From contig NZ_JQNL01000001.1 of assembly GCF_000745235.1 (NCBI RefSeq), forward strand, positions 4,272,001-4,336,000: a DNA stretch of 64,000 nucleotides. The letters are read 5' to 3'. The notes under the pieces were generated by a model. That model did no database searches. It was not told the DNA's origin and was given only the letters and a program-made list of their open reading frames with translations. This DNA comes from Luteibacter mycovicinus (GTDB taxonomy: Bacteria; Pseudomonadota; Gammaproteobacteria; Xanthomonadales; Rhodanobacteraceae). Shown in pieces: positions 19,010 through 27,090 of the stretch. A program made the position numbers and the translations under genes. Within the stretch, counting starts at the first letter, position 1. The number at the start of each line of letters is the position of its first letter.

Positions 19010-19825
19010 ATGCGGCGTACCGTCTTCTTCATTTCCGACTCCACCGGCATTACGGCCGAGACCATCGGCAACAGCATGCTCGCCCAGTTCGACGGGGTGC
19101 AGTTCGATACCCACCGGCTGCCCTTCATCGACAACGCGCAGAAGGCCGAAGCCGCCTCGCTCCGGATCAAGACCAAATACGCGCAGGACGGACACCGCCC
19201 CATCGTCGTCAATACGATGACCTCGAGGGCACTGTGCGACATCGTGGCGGGTAGCGGCGCGCTGATGCTTGACGTGTTCGCGCCTTTCATCGAGCCGCTC
19301 GAGGCGGAACTGGGGGCCAAGCAGTCGGGTGCGGTGAACCGCTCTCATGGTCTGGTCGATTTCGAGCGTTACGAGGCTCGCATCGAAGCGACCAACTACG
19401 CCCTGGCTCACGACGATGGCCTCGACGTGGACTACAACCAGTCCGATGTCGTGCTGGTGGGCGTGTCGCGGTCCGGCAAGACGCCGACCTGCCTGTACAT
19501 GGCCTTGCATTACGGCGTCTGTGCCGCCAATTATCCGCTCACGGACGACGATCTCGACAAGCTGGAACTGCCGACGCGCCTCCGCCCCTATCGCAGCCGG
19601 CTCTTCGGGCTCACCATCGACCCGGTCCGCCTGGCGCAGATCCGCGAGCAGCGCCGTCCCGGCAGCCGCTACGCCACGTTGAAACAATGCCGCTGGGAAC
19701 TGGAGCAGGCCGACAAGGTGATGCGGCGGGAAAACATCCCGGTCCTCAACACGACGCACACCTCGATCGAGGAAATCTCGAGCAAGATCTTCGAATACCT
19801 GGGGATCGAGCGACACATGTATTGA
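19010..19825 (+). CDS. ppsR: PEP synthase regulatory protein (bifunctional kinase/pyrophosphorylase, DUF299)
   Basis: A 271-residue regulator. It phosphorylates PEP synthase with ADP and removes the phosphate with inorganic phosphate, switching gluconeogenesis off and on. The family opening is [20 protein letters not shown], and the P-loop is [16 protein letters not shown] chose the ATG at 19010, which has AAGGAAA upstream, rather than the in-frame ATG 12 codons earlier. It is divergent from ppsA, so the two antagonists share a promoter region. A DUF1249 gene follows 33 bases later. Confidence 0.95.
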   Translation: MRRTVFFISDSTGITAETIGNSMLAQFDGVQFDTHRLPFIDNAQKAEAASLRIKTKYAQDGHRPIVVNTMTSRALCDIVAGSGALMLDVFAPFIEPLEAELGAKQSGAVNRSHGLVDFERYEARIEATNYALAHDDGLDVDYNQSDVVLVGVSRSGKTPTCLYMALHYGVCAANYPLTDDDLDKLELPTRLRPYRSRLFGLTIDPVRLAQIREQRRPGSRYATLKQCRWELEQADKVMRRENIPVLNTTHTSIEEISSKIFEYLGIERHMY

Positions 19826-19858
19826 CCGAGCCACGGTTTACGGAGACCCGCCCACGTT

Positions 19859-20332
19859 ATGACCGCCGTCATCGACCGCCCAACGCCGCTGATCCCGGGA
19901 CGCTTCGAGTTCCTGATGGGTCTGTATGCGGAGAACTACCACCGTCTGGCGCGTCTGTTCGCGCCACAGCGGCTGACGCCCGGCCGTTACATTTCCGATG
20001 TCGACGATGGGCTGAAGGTGCGGCTGGACGTGCAGGAAAAGCATCCGTATACGCTGGAGCTCGAGCTGACCTATGACTTCGTCGACGAGGTCACCGGGCA
20101 GCCGTCGCCGTCCGCGCAGCTGCGCATGTACACGGATGCCCACGTGGCCGAAGCCATGCATTGCCATCCCGGTCGTAAGCTGTCGCAGGTACTGGGGCCG
20201 TTTCCGGCGGCACATACGGTGTTTCAGCATCGTCTGAGGATGAACGGGTTTCTCAGCCGCTGGCTGGAATACCTGGCCGAGCAGGGCCATTCGATCGGGA
20301 CGCTGGCGCGTGTCGACGGCCCGCTTCCGTAG
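19859..20332 (+). CDS. DUF1249 family protein (YqiB-like)
   Basis: A 157-residue cytoplasmic protein of the DUF1249 family. It is recognised from NYHRLARLFAPQRLTPGRYI near the N-terminus and LRMYTDAHVAEAMHCHPGRK further on. In E. coli the homologue YqiB sits in the nudF-yqiB-cpdA cluster, but its function is not established. GGAG lies ahead of the start. The stop codon TAG is formed by the GTAG head of a REP palindrome, so the repeat sets the protein's C-terminus. Confidence 0.88.
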   Translation: MTAVIDRPTPLIPGRFEFLMGLYAENYHRLARLFAPQRLTPGRYISDVDDGLKVRLDVQEKHPYTLELELTYDFVDEVTGQPSPSAQLRMYTDAHVAEAMHCHPGRKLSQVLGPFPAAHTVFQHRLRMNGFLSRWLEYLAEQGHSIGTLARVDGPLP

Positions 20333-20421
20333 GAGCGCGCCTCGCGCGCGAAAGCTTTTCGCGACGAGATCAGGTTGTGTATCGAGAGGGCGGAACCGGT
20401 CGCGCGCAGGCGCGCTCCTAC
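20329..20421. repeat. Inverted REP pair with GTAG heads (GTAGGAGCGCGCC type)
   Basis: One copy runs forward from 20329 as GTAGGAGCGCGCC followed by TCGCGCGCGA. The other reads on the minus strand from 20421 as GTAGGAGCGCGCC followed by TGCGCGCGA. Each copy is itself a palindrome, and the two form an inverted pair of about 93 bases. The GTAG head is typical of REP families moved by REP-associated tyrosine transposases in Stenotrophomonas and Pseudomonas. The forward copy supplies the stop codon of the DUF1249 gene. Confidence 0.85.
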
Positions 20422-20442
20422 AGTTCCGGAGAAATTGCAGGC

Positions 20443-20468
20443 AAAAAAAATCCGCCAGATGGCGGATT
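20443..20468 (-). terminator. Terminator of the tRNA operon
   Basis: On the minus strand AATCCGCC, loop ATCT, GGCGGATT, then a run of eight T (20450-20443). It lies 15 bases beyond the 3' end of tRNA-Asp. Confidence 0.9.
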
Positions 20469-20482
20469 CCTTTTAGAAGTAA

Positions 20483-20559
20483 TGGCGGAGCGGACGGGAC
20501 TCGAACCCGCGACCTCCGGCGTGACAGGCCAGCATTCTAACCGACTGAACTACCGCTCC
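20483..20559 (-). tRNA. tRNA-Asp (GTC)
   Basis: A 77-base tRNA with encoded CCA. The acceptor starts GGAGCGGTAGTTCAG, the anticodon loop is CCTGTCACG with anticodon GTC, and the T arm is GGTTCGAGTCC. It is the last tRNA of the Ala-Glu-Asp operon. Confidence 0.97.
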
Positions 20560-20628
20560 ACACTACGTTCCAACTCTTCCAACAACTACCAACTTCTCCG
20601 TCCATTCACTTCCTGGCGGACCAGAAAG

Positions 20629-20704
20629 TGGCGTCCCCACGGGGATTCGAACCCCGGTCGCCACCGTGAAAGGGTGATGTCCTAGGCCTCTAGACGATGG
20701 GGAC
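20629..20704 (-). tRNA. tRNA-Glu (TTC)
   Basis: A 76-base tRNA with encoded CCA. The 5' end is GTCCCCATCGTCTAGAGG, the anticodon loop CCTTTCACG gives anticodon TTC, and the T arm is GGTTCGAATCC. It is the middle tRNA of the operon. Confidence 0.97.
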
Positions 20705-20715
20705 GTCTTAGAAGT

Positions 20716-20791
20716 TGGTGGAGCCAGCCGGGATCGAACCGGCGACCTCCTGCATGCCATGCAGGCGCTCTCCCAGCTGAGCTATGGCCCC
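20716..20791 (-). tRNA. tRNA-Ala (GGC)
   Basis: A 76-base tRNA with encoded CCA. The 5' end is GGGGCCATAGCTCAGC, the anticodon loop CATGGCATG gives GGC, and the T arm is GGTTCGATCCC. It is the first tRNA of the operon, 16 bases after the promoter -10 element. It is the GGC isoacceptor, not the TGC type found in rRNA operons. Confidence 0.97.
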
Positions 20792-20807
20792 CTGCTGGAA
20801 GCCGCAA

Positions 20808-20836
20808 AGATTACGTCCGACCCGTCGCTTCGTCAA
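20808..20836 (-). promoter_or_regulatory. Sigma-70 promoter of the tRNA operon
   Basis: On the minus strand TTGACG (20836-20831), a 17-base spacer, then TAATCT (20813-20808). This is a near-consensus promoter directly upstream of tRNA-Ala. The sequence after the -10 is GC-rich, as is common for stringently controlled tRNA promoters. Confidence 0.82.
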
Positions 20837-20996
20837 GCATTCGTTACACTTTTTTTGAATTTATTTTCGACGAATTCAGAATGACGAGGTGCAGCAATCA
20901 CTTGCGTGTGTCATGCATCGATCGTTGTTTTGGCTGCCGCGTCCCTCGATCACGAAACACGGGTTAACCTGTCTGTTCGCACACACAGGGACAAGC

Positions 20997-22757
20997 ATGC
21001 ACGGCATCGTTTTCATCCAGGATCTCGCCACGGTGATGCTCGTCGCCGGACTGACGACGGTTATTTTCCAGCGTCTCCGGCAGCCGGTCGTGCTTGGCTA
21101 CATCATCGCGGGTTTGCTGATCGGGCCGCACACGCTGCCGGTGATCTTCATCCACGACGAACAGACGATTCGAACGCTGTCCGAACTGGGCATGATCCTG
21201 CTGCTGTTCGCGCTCGGTCTTGAGTTCAGTCTTAAGAAGCTGCGCGCGGTCGGCGGAGCGGCGCTCGTGGCCGCGTTCTCCGAAATCGTGCTGATGGTCT
21301 GGATCGGTTACGAGATCGGCCGGTTCTTCGGCTGGTCGGCGATGGATTCGATCTTCCTGGGCGCGATGCTTTCGATCTCGTCGACGACGATCATCATGAA
21401 GGCGCTCGAAGACCTGGGGCTGAAACGCGAGCGCTTCGCACAACTCATGTTCGGGATCCTCATCGTCGAGGATCTGCTCGCCATCGTGTTGATGGCCTTG
21501 CTCACCGGTATCGCCAGCACCGGCGGGGTCGAGGCGGGGCAGGCCTTCGCCGCAATCGGTCGCCTCGGTCTGTTCATGGCCGTCTCGCTGGTGGTCGGAC
21601 TGCTGCTGGTACCGCGCGTCGTCGACTACATCGCGCGGGTCAGTCGCAACGACGTGCTGCTGGTCGCCGTGCTGGGTATCTGCTTCGGTTTCTGCCTGCT
21701 GGTCACCGAAATGGGCTACAGCGTGGCGCTGGGGGCTTTCATGATCGGCGCGATCGTCGCCGAGTCGGACAGCGTGGCGCGCGTCGAGCGGATCATCATG
21801 CCGGTGCGCGACATGTTCAGCGCGATCTTCTTCGTCGCTATCGGCATGCTGATCGATCCGGCGCTGCTGGCGCAGTACGCGTGGCCGATCACCATCGTCA
21901 CCATCGCGGTCGTCGTGGGTAAGGTCATTACGTGCAGTTTCGGCAGCTTCGTGGCCGGCAACGATGGCCGCACCTCGCTGCGGGTCGGCATGGGGCTGGC
22001 GCAGATCGGTGAATTCTCCTTCGTCATCGCTTCGCTGGGTCTCACGCTCAAGGTCACGAGCAATTTCCTCTATCCCGTCGCGGTGGCGGTCTCCGCCATC
22101 ACGACGTTCCTTACGCCCTATCTGATGCGCGCGTCCGATCCGCTGGCGAGTTTCCTCGCGCGCAAGCTGCCGTCACGGGTGACCGGCGTGTTCGGCGCCT
22201 ATACGGAGTGGATGGGTAGCCTGGGCCTGCAGGGGCAGGGGGCCATCGTGATGAAAATGATCCGCCGGCTGGTCTGGCACGTGATCATCAACACGGCGCT
22301 GGTGGTCGCGGTGTTCATCGCGGCGGCCTTCGCTTATCGCCGGGGCTTCCTCCATCTGGACATCGTCAGCACCGATGCGACCGTTCAGCGCACTCTCGCC
22401 TGGTCGCTGGCGGCGCTGGTCTCGCTGCCGATGATCGTGGCGACCTACCGCAAGGCCGAGGCGCTGGGCATGCTCCTGGCCGAACTGTCGGTGCCCGACC
22501 GCTTCGGCAGCCGGACCTACCGGATCCGGGCGATCCTGGCCCGCATCGTGCCTCTGATGTCCATGCTGATCATGGGCCTGCTGGTCGCGGCGCTGGCCTC
22601 GACGATCCTGCCGCCGCGGGAGGTCGCGGGAGTGCTGATACTGGTCGGCATCGGCCTGGCGTGGCTGCTCTGGCGGGTGCTGGTGCAGGTGCACGCCCGG
22701 CTTCAGGCGGCCCTTCGCGACACCCTGGACAAGCCCGGGCAGGACCACCATGAGTGA
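20997..22757 (+). CDS. Monovalent cation:proton antiporter-2 (CPA2) family transporter
   Basis: A 586-residue inner-membrane transporter. The N-terminal two thirds form a KefB/YbaL-type Na/H exchanger domain. It begins IVFIQDLATVMLVAGLTTVI, with GYIIAGLLIGPHTLP, ALGLEFSLKKL and SISSTTIIMKALEDLG. The exchanger core has GILIVEDLLAIVLMA with its conserved acidic residue. The C-terminal part has four more hydrophobic segments and, unlike KefB, no RCK/TrkA nucleotide-binding domain. I start it at the ATG preceded by AGGGACAAGC and discard 36 upstream codons. It probably exports K or Na in exchange for protons. It ends 28 bases before a candidate sigma-E promoter. Confidence 0.88.
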   Translation: MHGIVFIQDLATVMLVAGLTTVIFQRLRQPVVLGYIIAGLLIGPHTLPVIFIHDEQTIRTLSELGMILLLFALGLEFSLKKLRAVGGAALVAAFSEIVLMVWIGYEIGRFFGWSAMDSIFLGAMLSISSTTIIMKALEDLGLKRERFAQLMFGILIVEDLLAIVLMALLTGIASTGGVEAGQAFAAIGRLGLFMAVSLVVGLLLVPRVVDYIARVSRNDVLLVAVLGICFGFCLLVTEMGYSVALGAFMIGAIVAESDSVARVERIIMPVRDMFSAIFFVAIGMLIDPALLAQYAWPITIVTIAVVVGKVITCSFGSFVAGNDGRTSLRVGMGLAQIGEFSFVIASLGLTLKVTSNFLYPVAVAVSAITTFLTPYLMRASDPLASFLARKLPSRVTGVFGAYTEWMGSLGLQGQGAIVMKMIRRLVWHVIINTALVVAVFIAAAFAYRRGFLHLDIVSTDATVQRTLAWSLAALVSLPMIVATYRKAEALGMLLAELSVPDRFGSRTYRIRAILARIVPLMSMLIMGLLVAALASTILPPREVAGVLILVGIGLAWLLWRVLVQVHARLQAALRDTLDKPGQDHHE

Positions 22758-22785
22758 CCCGTGTCCCGTTTTTTGAAAGGTTTCT

Positions 22786-22812
22786 GAACTTTCCATGTGA
22801 AACCTTGTCTTT
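22786..22812 (+). promoter_or_regulatory. Candidate sigma-E promoter of the FkpA gene
   Basis: GAACTT (22786-22791), a 16-base spacer, then TCTTT (22808-22812). The -35 is a perfect match to the sigma-E consensus and the spacing is right; the -10 is partial. The E. coli fkpA gene is a known sigma-E target, which supports the reading. Transcription would start near 22820, about 100 bases before the fkpA ATG. Confidence 0.6.
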
Positions 22813-22862
22813 CGACCCGTCATTGCAAGCAGGATGCGAACCACCGCACAATGGCGATTCTG

Positions 22863-22876
22863 CCTCCACAAGGAGG
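22863..22876 (+). other. Small hairpin hiding an orphan Shine-Dalgarno-like sequence
   Basis: CCTCC (22863-22867), loop ACAA, GGAGG (22872-22876) lie in the presumed 5' untranslated region of the fkpA gene. AAGGAGGTG would be a perfect anti-16S match, but no start codon follows at usable distance. The real site is GAGGGAG just before the ATG at 22924. Confidence 0.4.
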
Positions 22877-22923
22877 TGTAAACCGGCGGCGTCGCCGAAT
22901 CTTTCCAAGAGAGGGAGTATTCA

Positions 22924-23706
22924 ATGAAGCACTTTTTGCGTCCCACGATGACGGCCGTCGCCCTGGCGGTTGCGCTGGGTACGGCTGCGGGCGCATCCGC
23001 CCAGGCCGCCAAGCCGGCTGCCTCCGCGGCACCGGTCGATAAGCAGAAGGCCAGCTACGTCGTGGGTTGGGACCTTGCCAGCTCGCTTCCGCCGCTCGTC
23101 GCGAAGGAAGTGGATGCCGCCACGGTAGCCAAGGCTCTGCAGGCCGCCCTGTCGGGCCAGAAGCCGACCATGTCGGAGGCGGAAGCCAAGTCCGTCCGTG
23201 AGGCCTTCGTGGCCCAGCTGAAGGTCAAGGCCGAGGCTGAGTACAACAAGGTCGCGACCCAGAACAAGACCGAAGGCGACGCCTTCCTGGCGAAGAACAA
23301 GTCGGCTCCGGGCGTGAAGGTCACGGCCTCCGGCCTGCAGTACCAGGTCGTCCAGGCCGGTACCGGTCAGCGTCCTGGCCCGAACGACACGGTCAGCATC
23401 AACTACACCGGTACGTTCGTGAACGGCGAGAAGTTCGACTCCTCGGCCGACCACCAGCCGCCGGGTGCGGCCCAGATCCCGCTCGCCGCGGTGATCCCGG
23501 GCTTCCGCGAAGGCCTGCAGCTGATGCAGACCGGCGGCAAGTACAAGCTGTTCATCCCGTCGAACATCGCTTACGGCGCCAAGCCGGAAAACGGCTTCCC
23601 GCCGAACGCGACGATCATCTTCGACGTCGAACTGCTGAAGACGGGTCCGACGCCTGCTGGTCAGGGTCCGGGCGCCGGTCAGGCTCCGGGCGCGGGCGGC
23701 AAGTAA
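22924..23706 (+). CDS. fkpA: FKBP-type peptidyl-prolyl cis-trans isomerase, FkpA/Mip-like, periplasmic
   Basis: A 260-residue periplasmic folding factor. It has a signal peptide (residues 1 to about 27, ending GASAQA), an alpha-helical dimerisation domain (about 40-125) and a C-terminal FKBP domain. The FKBP domain shows VSINYTGTFVNGEKFDSS, IPGFREGLQLMQTGGKYKLF and IPSNIAYG. The tail is Gly/Pro/Ala-rich and probably flexible. GAGGGAG is well placed before the ATG. A candidate sigma-E promoter lies 110-140 bases upstream, consistent with envelope-stress control, and the sigma-E operon itself is 7 kb downstream. A strong terminator follows. Confidence 0.93.
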   Translation: MKHFLRPTMTAVALAVALGTAAGASAQAAKPAASAAPVDKQKASYVVGWDLASSLPPLVAKEVDAATVAKALQAALSGQKPTMSEAEAKSVREAFVAQLKVKAEAEYNKVATQNKTEGDAFLAKNKSAPGVKVTASGLQYQVVQAGTGQRPGPNDTVSINYTGTFVNGEKFDSSADHQPPGAAQIPLAAVIPGFREGLQLMQTGGKYKLFIPSNIAYGAKPENGFPPNATIIFDVELLKTGPTPAGQGPGAGQAPGAGGK

Positions 23707-23732
23707 GCCCCAGCCGTACAAGCGACACCCGA

Positions 23733-23759
23733 GGGCGCGGAGCAATCCGCGCCCTTTTT
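23733..23759 (+). terminator. Intrinsic terminator of fkpA
   Basis: GGGCGCGGA, loop GCAA, TCCGCGCCC, then five T. It lies 27 bases after the fkpA stop. Confidence 0.93.
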
Positions 23760-23843
23760 CTTTGGCCCGGTTTCTTTGATCCGCGGCACCGGCGGATTAC
23801 AATCGACTGTTACCACATGCTCGCCTGAGCTTCCTGGAGCCGC

Positions 23844-23894
23844 ATGAACGCCTCGATGTCCAGATTCCGACTCGCGGAACGCCGCCGTGGCTGA
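23844..23894 (+). CDS. Possible 16-codon leader ORF overlapping the slyX start
   Basis: ATG at 23844 has TGGAG seven bases upstream and opens a 16-codon frame (MNASMSRFRLAERRRG) ending TGA at 23892-23894. The slyX GTG is at 23887, inside this frame. Terminating ribosomes could therefore restart on slyX. Codons 9-15 are Arg-rich (RLAERRR). It could also be chance. Confidence 0.3.
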   Translation: MNASMSRFRLAERRRG

Positions 23895-24102
23895 CCACGA
23901 CGACGATCGCCTGACCGAGCTCGAGGTGCGTCTTTCCTTCATCGACGACACGGTGAACGGACTTTCTTCCGCCGACACGGAAATCGCCCGGCGACTGGAC
24001 CGGCTGGAGCGCGCGGTGCGCGACCTTCGCTCGGATCTGGTCAACATGCGCACCGGCGTTGGCAGCGACGCGGCGAACGAACCGCCGCCCCCGCATTACT
24101 GA
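23887..24102 (+). CDS. slyX: SlyX family protein
   Basis: A 71-residue cytoplasmic protein of the SlyX family. It is a short coiled-coil (LTELEVRLSFIDDTVNGLSS, then IARRLDRLERAVRDLRSDL) with the Pro-rich PPPPHY tail typical of SlyX. The cellular role of SlyX is not established. The start is GTG with GGAA upstream. A 16-codon leader frame overlaps this start. The next gene begins 22 bases after its stop. Confidence 0.9.
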   Translation: MADHDDDRLTELEVRLSFIDDTVNGLSSADTEIARRLDRLERAVRDLRSDLVNMRTGVGSDAANEPPPPHY

Positions 24103-24124
24103 AACACGGAACGAGTCTTACCGA

Positions 24125-24817
24125 ATGGCAGAGTCCCTGCGCGACCAGTTGTTGAAGAGCGGCCTCGTAAAGGAAGTCCGCGAAGAAAAGCGTGCGTCCA
24201 CGCCGCCACCGAAACAGGGTGGCGCGAGCGGTCAGCCTTACGCGGGCAACAATCCGCGTCATGGTGGCAAGCCGAAGCAGGGGCAGGGTGGCCGGCCTCA
24301 GGGTGACCGCGCCGGCGGCGGTAAGGGCGCGGGAAACAACCGTCCGCAGGAAGGACGACGCGGACAGGCTGCTGGCCGGCCGCAGAGCGCGAAGTCGGCA
24401 CGCACCGATGGCGAGATGGATCTGGCCAGGGCCTATGCCATTCGCGCGCAGACGGAATCGGCCGAGCGTCGCAAGGCGGAGGCTGAAGCCGCTGAAGTGG
24501 CGCGCCTGCGTAAGGAAAAGAAACGCAAGGTTGAAGAGTTGCTTAAGGGTAAAGCGCTCAACCTCGCTGACGCCGATCAGGTGCGTCACTTCCCGTACGG
24601 TGAAAAGATTCGTCGCGTGCACGTCGATGCCGCGCAGCTCACCGCGATCAACGCGGGCGAACTGGGTGTCGTCCAGCAGGGCGGTCGTTACCTGGTGGTC
24701 GACAAGTCCGTCGTTGACGCGCTACGCGAGCTCGCCCCGGAGTTCATCGCGTTGATGGTGGATCCGAACGCGGTGAGCGAGGCGGATGACGGCGTGCCAG
24801 ACGATCTGATGTGGTAA
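24125..24817 (+). CDS. DUF2058 family protein (YaiL-like)
   Basis: A 230-residue basic cytoplasmic protein. The family opening is MAESLRDQLLKSGLVKEVRE, followed by a Gly/Gln/Arg-rich linker (about 25-95) and a Glu/Lys/Arg helical segment rich in AEAAEVARLRKEKKRK. The C-terminal globular part contains YGEKIRRVHVDAAQLTAINA. DUF2058 members are nucleoprotein-like proteins of unknown function. I start it at 24125, where similarity begins, and not at the in-frame ATG 22 codons upstream, which lies inside slyX. It probably shares the slyX transcript. Confidence 0.9.
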   Translation: MAESLRDQLLKSGLVKEVREEKRASTPPPKQGGASGQPYAGNNPRHGGKPKQGQGGRPQGDRAGGGKGAGNNRPQEGRRGQAAGRPQSAKSARTDGEMDLARAYAIRAQTESAERRKAEAEAAEVARLRKEKKRKVEELLKGKALNLADADQVRHFPYGEKIRRVHVDAAQLTAINAGELGVVQQGGRYLVVDKSVVDALRELAPEFIALMVDPNAVSEADDGVPDDLMW

Positions 24818-24875
24818 ATCGGGGTGAGCGTCGGGCCGCTCGCGCGGCCCTCGCCCCCAGGATGATCTCGCGCCG

Positions 24876-26933
24876 TTATGCGGGCGGGCTCGACAGCTCC
24901 GGGTTATCCCAGCCTTCCTTCTTCGCGAAGCGCGCGCCGTGCTTCTGTTCGAGCTTCGCCAGGCGCTCGCGGATCGCCGCCACGCCTTCGGTGCGCACGT
25001 ACTGAATCGGGCCGCCCCGGAACGGCGCAAAGCCGGTGCCGAAGATCACGCCGGCATCCAGGAGGTCGGCATCGTCCACCACGCCTTCGGCCAGGCAGGC
25101 GATGGCCTCGTTGACCATCGGCAGGATCATGCGGTCCTGAATATCGGCCGGCGGCACATAGTCGGGATCGACATCCGGTTTGTCCGGCTTGCCTTCCTTC
25201 CAGACGTAAAGGCCTTCGCCGTCTTTCTTGCCGCGTTTGTTGGCGGCGAGCTTTTCCTCGAGGCCTGCCGGGATTTCCAGACCGAGGAAGGGTGCCAGTT
25301 CCTTGCCCACCGAGGCGCATACGTCGAGGCCGACCGTATCGGCCAGCTCGATCGGCCCCATCGGCATGCCGAACTTCTTTGCCTCGCGGTCGAGCACCGG
25401 GCCGGGCACGCCTTCGTTGTAGAGGCGCATCGCTTCCATCAGATAAGGCATGAGGATGCGGTTGACCAGGAAGCCGGGCGTGCCCTTGACCGGCACCGGC
25501 AGCTTGCCGATGGCCTTGCAGAAGGCCAGCGCGCGCTTCTCGATCGCCGGATCGAGCGCGTCGTGGCGCACGACTTCGACCAGCGGCATCTGCGCCACGG
25601 GATTGAAGAAGTGCAGCCCGAGGAAGCGCTGCGGTGCCTTCAGGCCCTGGCGCAGTTCATCGAGCGGGATCGACGACGTATTGCTCGCGAGGATCTCGTC
25701 CGACTGGAACTGTGGCTCGATGGTCGCGTACAGGGCGTGCTTCGCTTCCGGGTTCTCGAAGATCGCCTCGATCGCGAGGTCGGCATCGGCGACGCCCTTA
25801 CCCTCGACGTCGGCGCGCAGGCGCGCGACGGCGGCTTCGAATTTGGCCGGTGCTTTCAGCTTCTTCTCGAACAGCGTGCGGGCCCGCGCGATCGCCGGCT
25901 CGACGAAGCGCAGCTCGCGGTCCTGCAGCGTCACGTCGAACCCTTTCAGTGCGGACCAGGCGGCGATGTCGCCACCCATGGTGCCGGCGCCGACGACATG
26001 CACGTGCTTGATGCCATGGTCGGTGCCGCCGCCGAGGCCCTTGAGGCGTTCCTGCAGGAAGAAGATACGGATGAGGTTGCGCGCGGTGGGCGTGGTGGCG
26101 AGCTTCGCCACCGACTTCGCTTCGAGTCTGAGTCGTTGCTGGATGCTCGACCCGCCGCGTGCCCAGACGTCGATGAGCGCGAACGGCGCCGGGTAATGTT
26201 CTTTACGTACCTTGGCCGCCGTCTGCTTGCGCACCATCGGCGCCAGGATCGCGCGTGCGGGCAGGGTGTTGGTCGCCCAGGCCTTCGCGCGCTGCGCGAG
26301 CGGGCGCCGTGTGGGGCGGCGTGCGAGCTGTCTGGCTTCCGCGAGCAGTTCGTCCGGGCGGGCGACGCGGTCGACCAGCCCGACCGCTTTGGCGCGACGG
26401 GCGTTGAACGGCTTGCCCGTAAGCATGGCCGGCAGCGCATCGGGCGCACCGATCAGACGTGGCAGGCGCGCCGATCCGCCCCAGCCCGGATGGATGCCGA
26501 GCATCACTTCCGGCAGGCCGATCTTCGTCGCCTCGTCGTCGGCGGCGATGCGCAGGCGGCAGGCGAGGGCCAGTTCGGTACCGCCGCCCATGCAGGCGCC
26601 GTGGATGGCGGCCACCGTCGGACACGGCAGGCGGGCGAGGTTATCGAAGACACGCTGGCCGTTCTCGATGTTCTCGAGCACCGTGCCCGTGTGCGCGTAC
26701 TCGACGAATTCGCGGATATCGGCGCCCACCGCGAACCCGGAAGGCTTGGCGGAATGAATCACCACGCCGCGAGGGCCCTCGATGGTGAGGCGCTCGACGA
26801 GCTTGTCCAGTTCATCCAGGACCTCGCGGGACAGCGCGTTGGCGCTGGAACCCTCGCGGTCGAACGTCAGGACGACGATGCCGTCGTCGCCCACGCTGGT
26901 CTTCCAGTGCTTGAATCGGAGTCCTTCGAACAT
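24876..26933 (-). CDS. fadJ: Fatty acid oxidation enzyme: enoyl-CoA hydratase / 3-hydroxyacyl-CoA dehydrogenase (FadJ-like)
   Basis: A 685-residue bifunctional beta-oxidation enzyme. The N-terminal crotonase domain (about 1-190) has the oxyanion-hole block AAIHGACMGGGTELALACRL and catalytic Glu candidates E120 and E142 (LPEVMLGIHPGWGG). The middle Rossmann domain has VHVVGAGTMGGDIAAW. The dehydrogenase His lies in LGLHFFNPVAQMPLVEVV. The C-terminal domain ends with TGFAPFRGGPIQYV. It converts enoyl-CoA via 3-hydroxyacyl-CoA to 3-ketoacyl-CoA. No thiolase gene is adjacent, which fits a stand-alone FadJ-like enzyme better than a fadBA operon; the exact orthology is uncertain. Confidence 0.88.
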   Translation of the reverse strand: MFEGLRFKHWKTSVGDDGIVVLTFDREGSSANALSREVLDELDKLVERLTIEGPRGVVIHSAKPSGFAVGADIREFVEYAHTGTVLENIENGQRVFDNLARLPCPTVAAIHGACMGGGTELALACRLRIAADDEATKIGLPEVMLGIHPGWGGSARLPRLIGAPDALPAMLTGKPFNARRAKAVGLVDRVARPDELLAEARQLARRPTRRPLAQRAKAWATNTLPARAILAPMVRKQTAAKVRKEHYPAPFALIDVWARGGSSIQQRLRLEAKSVAKLATTPTARNLIRIFFLQERLKGLGGGTDHGIKHVHVVGAGTMGGDIAAWSALKGFDVTLQDRELRFVEPAIARARTLFEKKLKAPAKFEAAVARLRADVEGKGVADADLAIEAIFENPEAKHALYATIEPQFQSDEILASNTSSIPLDELRQGLKAPQRFLGLHFFNPVAQMPLVEVVRHDALDPAIEKRALAFCKAIGKLPVPVKGTPGFLVNRILMPYLMEAMRLYNEGVPGPVLDREAKKFGMPMGPIELADTVGLDVCASVGKELAPFLGLEIPAGLEEKLAANKRGKKDGEGLYVWKEGKPDKPDVDPDYVPPADIQDRMILPMVNEAIACLAEGVVDDADLLDAGVIFGTGFAPFRGGPIQYVRTEGVAAIRERLAKLEQKHGARFAKKEGWDNPELSSPPA

Positions 26934-27090
26934 GGCGGCGTCGTGCGGTGGCGAATGAGCGCATCACCATACCTTCCCGCCGGGCCGAATGCGAGATACC
27001 CGCCCGTATGGTGGGCGAATTCACGCCGGTGACTGGCGGACTCCCCTGTATTGGATCGATACTGAACGTCTCTTCATCCAGCGATGCCTC

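Noticed and set aside
18826..19320. Upstream extension of the ppsA frame
   Set aside because: It runs across the intergenic region into ppsR antisense. PEP synthase similarity starts at the TTG with GAGGAAC upstream.
20483..20791. Integrated element at the tRNA cluster
   Set aside because: No integrase gene, no duplicated tRNA 3' end and ordinary conserved genes on both sides.
24939..27032. Plus-strand 697-codon frame antisense to fadJ
   Set aside because: Shadow frame; the minus strand encodes all catalytic motifs of a two-domain beta-oxidation enzyme.
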